The notes below the pieces were generated by a model. It ran no database searches. It was not told where the DNA came from and saw only the letters and a program-made list of their open reading frames with translations. From Thecamonas trahens ATCC 50062 (taxonomy: Eukaryota > Apusozoa > Apusomonadida > Apusomonadidae): a stretch of DNA of 21,071 nt. The position numbers and the translations under genes were made by a program. Position 1 is the first letter of the stretch. Every line of letters starts with the position of its first letter. Of the stretch, positions 7,541-14,539 are shown in pieces. The stretch spans positions 166,025-187,095 of the forward strand of contig NW_013657668.1 of assembly GCF_000142905.1 (NCBI RefSeq), given 5' to 3'.

Positions 7541-8983
7541 ATGGCAGAGTACTCAGACTCGCACTTTGCCTTGGGCGCACATGGAGGCGCCGAACTCGAC
7601 CCGCGAATCCATGCCGCCGCCCCACACCAGGCCTACTCGTCCGGTGCACCGCCGCCGGCTGCCTCGCCGTCGCAGGCGAGCCACTCGTATTATGCTCCGG
7701 GCGCTGACGAGCCATATGCTGCATACCGCCCAAGGCCATCGCGGGGGCCGGCGCATGTTCCTGATGCCAATCAAGATCCCTACGCCAACGGCCATAGCCG
7801 CGGCCTGCGCATGCCGTACGGCCGCGGCGTCGACTCGTCCTCGGCCTCGGCCCAGCTCGCCTCCGGCACCGATCCGCAGCACGAGTACGAGCACTACGCC
7901 AAGACCTCGGGCGCCGCCACCCGCCGCATCTTTGACCCGCGCTCGGATCGCGACCGCATGCGTGAGATGCAGCGGTTCCAGGCCGCAACCTCGGTCAACA
8001 ACAAGCGCTACAACCCGGTGCTCCAGCGGTACGCCGACGACAGCGAGGAGCGCGCCGCCCGTGACGCCGAGTCCCGCCGCCGCTCGGCCCAGCTCCAGCG
8101 CCACGCGCGCGCCCCGCAGGCCGAGCTCGGCTCGGTTCGCGACCTCCATGTCGGCAAGCTGAAGAACCCGCCTCGCCGCCGCGGCGCAGGCGCCGTCGGC
8201 CCGCCGCCAGACTCGGACATCTTCAACCCGAATCCTCTCCCGTACCGCCCGGGCAAGCGCCACTCGGAAATCGACTACACCCGCGAGACCGAAGAGTGGT
8301 GGAACCTGAAGCGCGATCCGCCGCCGCCGCCGCCTCGCCGCCCGCCCAACCCGTACTCGCGCGAGGCCAAGGAGCTGCTCGAGAAGAACCAGGGGACAAA
8401 CATGACCGACATTCTCCAGCCTGATCGCCACAAGACCAAGGCCAACATGCTCCGCTCGCCCTCGCCCACCCACCACCGCGCCCCGCGCCGCTCACGTTCG
8501 CCAGGCTACTCGCTCGAGGGCGTCCACCCAGACCCAGCGAGCTCGTACACCTCGGACCTCCTCCGCCACGAGGCCCACATTCCCTCTGCGCCCGAGGCCG
8601 CGCCTTCCGTCTCCAATCTCTCAAACATCGGCCTCGACCACACCTCGGAGCGCCGCCAACCGTCCAAGCGCGTCTTTGCCGACAACGTCCACCATCGTAC
8701 CTCGTACAACATTGTCTCCGGCCACTCTTACGACGGCTCCGATGGCCGCCCCAGGCTCTCCCGTCGCCCGCTCAAGCCCGAGATGCAGGCCGGCAAGGGC
8801 GTCGCCAAGACCCTCGTCTACCGCGGGCCCGGCGATCCCGGATCCGACCCCGCCACAAACAACGGCGCCGGCTACTCGCTCACAGGCTCCAAGCGCCGCG
8901 GCTTTGCCCCGCACATCTACGGTGAGACCGGGGCCGACAACTGGAAAGAGACCAATCCCAAGTTTACCTTTAAGCGTTATTAG
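7541..8983 (+). CDS. Uncharacterised Arg/Pro-rich protein (480 aa)
   Basis: I do not recognise a named family. The frame is uninterrupted, has strong GC-biased codon use typical of the neighbours, and starts at an ATG in good context (CCCATGG). The N-terminal quarter is Ala/Pro/Tyr-rich and probably disordered. The middle has a charged segment (RRIFDPRSDRDRMREMQRF, NNKRYNPVLQRY) and a run of prolines flanked by WWNLKRDPPPPPPRRPPNPY. The C-terminal third includes the more ordered-looking segments HHRTSYNIVSGHSYDG and RGFAPHIYGETG. There is no signal peptide or membrane segment. Composition would suit a cytoskeletal, ciliary or RNA-associated scaffold, but that is a guess. Confidence 0.8.
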   Translation: MAEYSDSHFALGAHGGAELDPRIHAAAPHQAYSSGAPPPAASPSQASHSYYAPGADEPYAAYRPRPSRGPAHVPDANQDPYANGHSRGLRMPYGRGVDSSSASAQLASGTDPQHEYEHYAKTSGAATRRIFDPRSDRDRMREMQRFQAATSVNNKRYNPVLQRYADDSEERAARDAESRRRSAQLQRHARAPQAELGSVRDLHVGKLKNPPRRRGAGAVGPPPDSDIFNPNPLPYRPGKRHSEIDYTRETEEWWNLKRDPPPPPPRRPPNPYSREAKELLEKNQGTNMTDILQPDRHKTKANMLRSPSPTHHRAPRRSRSPGYSLEGVHPDPASSYTSDLLRHEAHIPSAPEAAPSVSNLSNIGLDHTSERRQPSKRVFADNVHHRTSYNIVSGHSYDGSDGRPRLSRRPLKPEMQAGKGVAKTLVYRGPGDPGSDPATNNGAGYSLTGSKRRGFAPHIYGETGADNWKETNPKFTFKRY

Positions 8984-9138
8984 TTCATCTACCATAACAC
9001 CCTTGCTTGCCGAGCCCCATACCGCCGTCGCCGCGAATGCCCGTGCCGTTGTGGCCGTGACTGGCTTGTGTCGTCACCGCGTCGCCGTAGGTCACCGCGT
9101 CACTGCACTCCAGCCCACCCCCGCGCGCCCACGCACCC
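8984..9138. promoter_or_regulatory. Short spacer upstream of the OGT-like gene with an 11-bp direct repeat
   Basis: GTCACCGCGTC occurs at 9073-9083 and 9091-9101 (18-bp spacing), 38 bp before the ATG at 9139. It could be a paired binding site or a chance duplication. Confidence 0.35.
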
Positions 9139-11907
9139 ATGCCGTCCCTCCACTCGCTCCTTGTCCTCCTCGCCATTATCGTCGTCTCTGCCTCTGCCGC
9201 CCGCCTCCGCCGCCGCTCCCGACCTCCGCCGCTGTGCCCGGGCGCCGCCGCGCCTCCCACACATTCCGCCCTGGTTGCTGCGGGCAACACCGCGTACGCC
9301 GAGGCCAGGTTCCCCGACGCAGTCGACTGCTACACAGCGGCAGAGGAGATTGTTGGGCGAGCAAAGACGGAGTCGCCTGCGCTGGCGCCGGCTAATCGCG
9401 CGCTGGCACTCCTGGCCTGGGCTGATGCTTCGGCGGCAGCCGACGCCGCATCGCGCCGCAAAGAAGCAGCCCGGGCGGCAGCGGCTGCCGTCCGCGCCGA
9501 TCCACGACTCTCGTTGGCGCATCTGGCCCGCGGCCTGGTATTCAAGGCTGCACGCAAGATCGATCGCGCTCTGGCTGCCTTTCGCAAGGCCGACGCCCTC
9601 GCTCCAGCTACCGATGCGTCGGCCGCCCTGCTTGCCGCCGGCCTGTTGTTTGAAGAGAGCGAGTTTGCCGCCGCTGCTGACGCCTACGGTGACATTGTTG
9701 ACTCTGGTCGCACCGCTGACCCGAGGTATTTGTTCAACGCGGGGCTGGCGGCCGCGCGCGCAGGCGATCATGCCCGCGCTGCTGCCTGGTTTACCCGCGC
9801 CGCCGACGATCCGAGCCTCACCGACGCCCGCCGCTACGCCGCATGGTCGCTGGCAGCACTCGGTCCCGAACGCGAGGAAGACGCTCGACTTGCTTTCACC
9901 GTTCTACTTGAGACCGGCGAGCCTGGCGCGTACGCCGATCTTGTCCGCTTCGAACGGACTCGCGGGCACCTCGACGCTGCCGCTGAGGCACTCGACGCTT
10001 CCCGCCGCCACCTCGGATCCAGCGCCTACCGTTCTGCTCACGGCGGCATGCTCCAGGTCGCCGACGCCCGCCTTGCCCTAGATGCTGGAGAACTTGCGCG
10101 CGCCTCGCGGCTTCTCGACGCCGTCCTCGAGTCGACAGCAAAGCCGGATCCTGCCGCCTATACTGTCCTTGGCATGCTCCACCGCCGATTTGGTCGCCTT
10201 CCCGCGGCGCTGGCCGCCTTTGAGCGTGCTGCTGCTACCATCGCCACAGCTGGCAGTGGCGCTGACACTTCGACCTCCTCTACCGCCGCTGTCGAGAATG
10301 CCTTCAACTGGGCGCTAGCCCTGTTTGAGTCCGGCGACCTTGACCACGCACTCAGACTCTACCGCGCCGGCTTGGCATCGATGCCCACCGCCGAAGTTTA
10401 CCTTGCCCTGGCATCGGTCCACACCGCCCGCTCAGACCACACCGCTGCGCTAGAAGCCATCAATGCCGCACTGGACCTCGACCCTACCTCGGCGCATGCG
10501 CTCTCTGACCGTGCCTTTGCACGGCTGATGGTCCTCGACCTTGCTGCCCGTGACGAGGACAAGTCGGTTCTCGCCGCAGGCATCGCTGCCGACGTTGCTG
10601 CCAATGCTGGTGATCCAACTAAGCGTCCAGCTGCCCGCCCATTCCACGCTCTCGCCTTTGATCTCGACCCAGCCATCTTCCGCGACCTGGCTGCTGCCTA
10701 CGCCCGCTGGACCCTTGCCTCGCTTGCTGCTCTCGAGCTGGAGCCGTACACATGGGAACTCGAGCCGGGCCAGAGCCGACCGCGGCGAAACCCAGGCCCG
10801 CTCCGTGTTGGCTACCTCTCTGCAGACTGGGGCAGCAGCCCGGTGGGGCGGCTGATGATCGACGTTCCGTCGCTTCACAAGCCCAGCGTGGTCAACGCCT
10901 CGCTTCTTGCCCTCCGCCCCTCGGACGGCTCTCCCGGGCGCACCGCCACCGAGGCTCTCTACGGCCACGCTTTTCATCGCGTGTGGGACATGGACCATGC
11001 CTCGCTGGCGGCCTTTATCCACGACGATCTCCGGCTCGACGTCCTTATTGATCTCACCGGCCACACCGCCGGCAACCGCCACGAGCTCCTTGCGCTTGCG
11101 CCTGCTCCGGTCATTGTCAACATGCTCGGCTATCCAGGCACCATGGGCGCGAGCTACGTCACACACATGGTCGCCGATGCCATCACTGCCCCTGATCCAA
11201 CGCTCTTTGCCGAGCAGTTACTCCTGCTCCCGCACACCTACCAACCCAACTCGTTTGCACGACGGCTGCCACGGAGCGAGCTTGCTGCCCGCGCAGGCTC
11301 CCGTGCCGATCACAACCTCCCGGAGACCGCCACCGTTCTCGTCTGCTTCAACGCTCTCTACAAGATCGACACCCAGGCTCTCGACGTCTGGGCTCGGCTC
11401 CTCCTCGCCCAGCCCGACGCTGTCCTCTGGCTCATGTCGTCGTCGTCGCACGCCGAGGCCGCAATCGTCGACGCTCTGTCCGCGCGTGGCGTGAACACAA
11501 GCAGCTCGCTTGTCTTTGCGCCGCACTTGCCGCACACAGCGCATGTGGCCCGCCTCACCCACGCCGACCTCTTTCTCGATACCCACGTGTACAATGCACA
11601 CACCACAGCGCTCGATGCGCTCTGGGCCGGTGTCCCGGTCATCACCTACCCAGGCGATGCCTTCCAATCGCGGGTTGGTGCCTCGCTTGTCTCCGCCGCA
11701 TTCGCCGGTGAGCCGACCGCCCTCGGTGCTCTGGTGGTTGACTCGTGGTCGGCCTACGAGTCTGCCGCCCGGGCCCTTCTTAGCGGTGGCCTCGCTACGG
11801 TCAAGAACTCGCTCGCAGTGCGCCTCGCCAGAGGCACCTCGCCGCTATTCGACACCGCAAACTACGTCGCCGCGCTCGAGGACTTGCTCGTCGCCCTCTT
11901 CGACTAG
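9139..11907 (+). CDS. TPR-containing GT41 (OGT/SPINDLY-family) glycosyltransferase with N-terminal hydrophobic segment
   Basis: GT41 enzymes add O-GlcNAc (OGT) or O-fucose (SPINDLY) to Ser/Thr of nuclear and cytosolic proteins. This intact 922-aa protein has several TPR-like helical repeats between about 40 and 500, then the GT41 catalytic lobes from RVGYLSADWG (556). It retains LIDLTGHT, PAPVIVNMLGYPGT, NALYKIDT (Lys742, the nucleotide-contacting Lys), NAHTTALD (His821, Thr822, Thr823, Asp826) and the C-terminal SPLFDTANY. The first-lobe motif GNHP of OGT reads GSSP here, so the active-site His is Ser567. The large OGT insert between the lobes is absent. Unusually, it begins with a hydrophobic stretch (residues 5-20) followed by Arg-rich sequence: either a cleaved signal peptide or a membrane anchor leaving the enzyme cytosolic. 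Donor sugar cannot be assigned. Confidence 0.88.
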   Translation: MPSLHSLLVLLAIIVVSASAARLRRRSRPPPLCPGAAAPPTHSALVAAGNTAYAEARFPDAVDCYTAAEEIVGRAKTESPALAPANRALALLAWADASAAADAASRRKEAARAAAAAVRADPRLSLAHLARGLVFKAARKIDRALAAFRKADALAPATDASAALLAAGLLFEESEFAAAADAYGDIVDSGRTADPRYLFNAGLAAARAGDHARAAAWFTRAADDPSLTDARRYAAWSLAALGPEREEDARLAFTVLLETGEPGAYADLVRFERTRGHLDAAAEALDASRRHLGSSAYRSAHGGMLQVADARLALDAGELARASRLLDAVLESTAKPDPAAYTVLGMLHRRFGRLPAALAAFERAAATIATAGSGADTSTSSTAAVENAFNWALALFESGDLDHALRLYRAGLASMPTAEVYLALASVHTARSDHTAALEAINAALDLDPTSAHALSDRAFARLMVLDLAARDEDKSVLAAGIAADVAANAGDPTKRPAARPFHALAFDLDPAIFRDLAAAYARWTLASLAALELEPYTWELEPGQSRPRRNPGPLRVGYLSADWGSSPVGRLMIDVPSLHKPSVVNASLLALRPSDGSPGRTATEALYGHAFHRVWDMDHASLAAFIHDDLRLDVLIDLTGHTAGNRHELLALAPAPVIVNMLGYPGTMGASYVTHMVADAITAPDPTLFAEQLLLLPHTYQPNSFARRLPRSELAARAGSRADHNLPETATVLVCFNALYKIDTQALDVWARLLLAQPDAVLWLMSSSSHAEAAIVDALSARGVNTSSSLVFAPHLPHTAHVARLTHADLFLDTHVYNAHTTALDALWAGVPVITYPGDAFQSRVGASLVSAAFAGEPTALGALVVDSWSAYESAARALLSGGLATVKNSLAVRLARGTSPLFDTANYVAALEDLLVALFD

Positions 11908-13258
11908 ACGCTCGCGCTCGCGCCCTGGAACGACCGCTCCAGCGCAGCAGCGGCGTCGGTCGAGTTCTGTTGGCGAACGAGGGAAAAGTGCGAAGCAAAG
12001 GTCGAGAGATGGAACGTGGGGATACCTGCCCGTGAGAGCGGGGCAGAAATGCGGTTGACGATGCCGGTCTCGGTAAACCCATCCCCGCCGCCGACGTTGC
12101 CCTCGACTCGGAGTGGGACCCAGGTGTGTGACCAGAGCGTGAGGCCGGGCACCTCCAGCGCGTCGACCACTCGCTGCTCTAGCAGCATCGAGATCTCATC
12201 CGCAGTCTTGGTCAGCGAGAAAAACCGGGTTCCGGCCCCGGCTGCGGCGTTGGCCGACACAAACAAGTCGGCGCAGAGAGCTCCAAAGACTGCCGTAAAC
12301 CGGCGCTCCGGCACCGCCAGCACTCGGAGTGCATCACCGACCGCCGGCCATGTCACGGCCATCGGTGCTGGCTCGGTGAGACCGGTGCCGGTGCTGGACT
12401 CAGCGCTGGATCCGGCGGCGGCAAACTTGGCCACCATTGCCGATGTCGGCGCCGCCTCGGGCAGCTCGCCGGCAACTCCGACCGCGTACCTGCTCTTGAG
12501 CGCTGCAATCGCATCGCGGACCTGTGCGGCCGGAACCAGAACATAGTCGGACGCATACGTCGAAAGATAGAAGATCGAGATGTCGTGCTCGGCCAGCGGC
12601 GCCGAGAGCCGGCCAAAAACGCCGGCGGCCGACTGCATGCTGTCTTCGGAGATCTCGATGACCCGCCAGGCCTGGCTGTGCAAGTTGACCACGTCCGCGT
12701 GCGGGAGGAAGAGGCTCAGCGTCTCTTCGTCGACCACCAGCGAGAGCTCGTCGTGGATGTGGGTGACCGAGACAAAGGCCGACGAGCTGAGCATGCAGTT
12801 GATCAGCGCGTACGCCACCCTCGGCAGCGCGTCCAAGCCAAACCCGAGTGTGTACACCATCTCTGGTAGGACTGAGCAGAAGATCTTGACCGGTCTCCGC
12901 TCCGCCCGCCCGCGCAGCCCCCGACCCCGCCCCAGTCGTCCAGCCCGTCCTTGCCGTCCACTACCTCGCTCCCAGTGCTTCCGCTCCCGCTCCCGCTCCC
13001 GCTCGCGCCCGAGTCGGAACCACCAGCCGCACCGGCTCCCCGCTTTCGCCGCCCGCCAGACTGGCGCACCATAGGGAAGGGAGCCTGTGCAAAGACTGGT
13101 GAGGTACCGAGCGTGTCGGTGTCTGTCTCGGTCTCAGTCCCGGTCTCGGTTCCGAACCCGCTCCGCCCACAGGGGCTCTCGTCGCCCGACTCGGTCCCGG
13201 ACCCGGCGCCGTCGGCATACCCGCGTAGCGACGAGAGACCAAATGGTAGACTTGTCAT
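11904..13258 (-). CDS. CASTOR-like ACT-domain protein (amino-acid sensor family)
   Basis: The confident part (11904-12899) shows the CASTOR/GATSL pattern of tandem ACT domains: WRVIEISEDS with GVFGRLSAPLAEHDISIFYLSTYASDYVLVP, and later ETGIVNRISAPLSRAGIPTFHLSTFASHFSLV. In animals CASTOR1 binds arginine and GATOR2 to control mTORC1. The second ACT site reads ASHF where I recall human CASTOR1 having the arginine-binding Asp304 (FDH), so ligand choice may differ. In-frame similarity extends upstream of the ATG at 12860 (PVKIFCSVLPEM). The gene may therefore start at the ATG at 13258, with a Thr/Glu/Asp- and Ser/Gly-repeat N-terminal extension and a frame change near 12900-12964: a possible 65-nt intron (GTAGTG...GCGGAG) or one missing base. 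Protein length is about 430-450 aa in that model. The stop codon overlaps that of the convergent glycosyltransferase gene. Confidence 0.7.
12975..13145. repeat. Hexanucleotide low-complexity tracts in the CASTOR-like N-terminal extension
   Basis: Plus-strand GCTCCC units (about 12978-13005) encode Ser-Gly repeats on the minus strand. GTCTCG/GTCCCG-type units (about 13110-13150) encode Thr-Glu/Thr-Asp repeats. Six-base periodicity in one frame suggests translated repeats. Confidence 0.6.
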
Positions 13259-13513
13259 TATGGTGGTAGTGGTGGTAGTGGTGGTGGTGGAGAGGGGAAG
13301 AGGAGTGGTCGGGTGGTCGGGTGGGGGCAGGAGTGGGGGACAGCGCAGCATGGCCGGGTGGTGGTGGTGGTGGCTCGCCATTTGGAGTCTCTCCCGCTTT
13401 CCTCTGTCTCCTTCTGCCTTCTTTTCCCCCGTCACTCCCTGCACGCCCCCCCGCACACGTCCACACACCCACCTGCGCCCACCAACACCAGCCCACCAGC
13501 TCACTCCCATAGT
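13259..13513. promoter_or_regulatory. Divergent spacer between the CASTOR-like and MRH-like genes
   Basis: A (TGG/TAG)n trinucleotide tract at about 13261-13293 lies directly upstream of the minus-strand ATG at 13258 and may be its 5' UTR. The remainder is pyrimidine-rich toward the plus-strand gene. No specific promoter element was recognised. Confidence 0.45.
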
Positions 13514-14126
13514 ATGGTATGTCTTCCGCAACCCAGCCCACTGTCACCCTCCCTGCCCCCTACCACACTCACATCCTCTCCCTCTTTAGTCTCTGAACAT
13601 CCTCCTGGTGGCGCTTGTCGTGCTGGTGGTCGTCGCTTCAAGTGCGACGGCGTCGTCGTCCTTGGACGCTGATGACGTTGTTGTGGTGAATGATGGTCCA
13701 GTGGTGGAGAACGTTGGCGATGATCTGATCCAGTGCGAGTCGTGGAACGGGACGTACAACCTCCAGGCTCTGTTTGATGCGTACAATGCTTCGGGTCAGA
13801 CCACAAGCATCTCGGCCATTCCGTCGGGCGATGGTGGCGACACCGATTACATCGCCTACTCGCTTTGTCGCTACTGCCTCTTCTCCCAGTGCTTGCGCGG
13901 CACCTTTGTCGGTCTCATCACAAACTCGGGCTCGCAGTGCCAGTCGCTCGCCTCGAACCTCGGCGTCTTCAACCCGTCCGAGCGCGGTTTCACCCTCGCC
14001 TATCCCCAAGTCTCCATCCGTTTCATGTGCAACCTCGGCGCTGGCATCGGGCAGCCGGTTGTGACCAACTCGGCTGCTCCGTACTCTCTCGTTTGGCAGT
14101 CCAAGTACATCTGCCCCATGGCGTGA
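13514..14126 (+). CDS. Small secreted cysteine-containing protein with MRH-like domain (179 aa)
   Basis: The gene starts ATG at 13514-13516, immediately followed by an intron (13517-13589). Exon 2 (13590-14126) then gives MSLNILLVALVVLVVVASS, an excellent signal peptide; without splicing the ATG frame gives Pro/Ser-rich sequence and no signal peptide. The mature part has seven Cys (50, 94, 97, 102, 118, 148, 176). The pattern C...NGTYNLQAL at the start and VSIRFMCNLGAG...PYSLVWQSKYICP at the end resembles the mannose-6-phosphate-receptor homology (MRH) fold, which binds mannose-type glycans in OS-9, glucosidase II beta and M6P receptors. The usual binding Arg may be Arg145, but I do not see the expected Glu before the final Tyr/Trp segment, so sugar binding is uncertain. 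There is no transmembrane span after the domain, so it is soluble in the secretory path. Confidence 0.65.
13517..13589 (+). other. Intron directly after the start codon of the MRH-like gene (73 nt)
   Basis: ATG|GTATGT at the donor and a C/T-rich tract ending CTCTTTAG at the acceptor, both near consensus. Splicing fuses the lone Met codon to a hydrophobic signal sequence in phase 0. Confidence 0.8.
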
Positions 14127-14539
14127 TCGGGTTGTTGACTCTCAGCACCGTCGCGCCAACCCATTATGCGTAACATTGCTCCTTTTTCCCCCCATGTCAC
14201 CTGCCCGCCCAACACAGCCCGAAACCACATGCATGATTTGTCACCTGTTTCGCCGCTTGGACGCACGATTCCCTTGTACCGTCACATCCGGACTTGAATC
14301 GGTCCGGCCATGCCGAGATCCAAAGCCTTGTTGTCGTCAACAATGGCCGCAGATGCAGTTCACGAGCTGACAGAGGCACCGGTCAGGCGCGAGGCAAACA
14401 CGAGTGACCAAGAAAAGACCCAGGCGCAAACTGCGACCTTTTTTTTGCGCCCACACGCACGCGTCTTGAAGAGAGGAAAGACAGGCGGAAGCACCTGCGG
14501 ACACACCGTTCCTGCCCCAAAGACGCGAACAGCCTTACC
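14127..14539. promoter_or_regulatory. 413-bp spacer upstream of the GMC oxidoreductase, with two hairpins
   Basis: No gene is supported here. It holds two inverted repeats: CCGGAC/GTCCGG at 14288-14307 with an 8-nt loop, and GGCGCAAA/TTTGCGCC at 14423-14451 with an 8-T run in the 13-nt loop. The interval is less GC-rich than the flanking genes and presumably holds the promoter for the gene starting at 14540. Confidence 0.45.

Noticed and set aside
7553-8476. 307-aa minus-strand open frame opposite the 480-aa gene
   Set aside because: Its codon pattern mirrors the plus-strand frame. The plus frame has a good ATG context and runs cleanly to a stop that leaves a normal spacer, so the plus frame is preferred, although neither has a recognised family.
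14270-14330. Possible tRNA on either strand around the CCGGAC/GTCCGG hairpin
   Set aside because: The loop is 8 nt and lacks a proper T-loop; no acceptor, D or anticodon arms could be folded around it.
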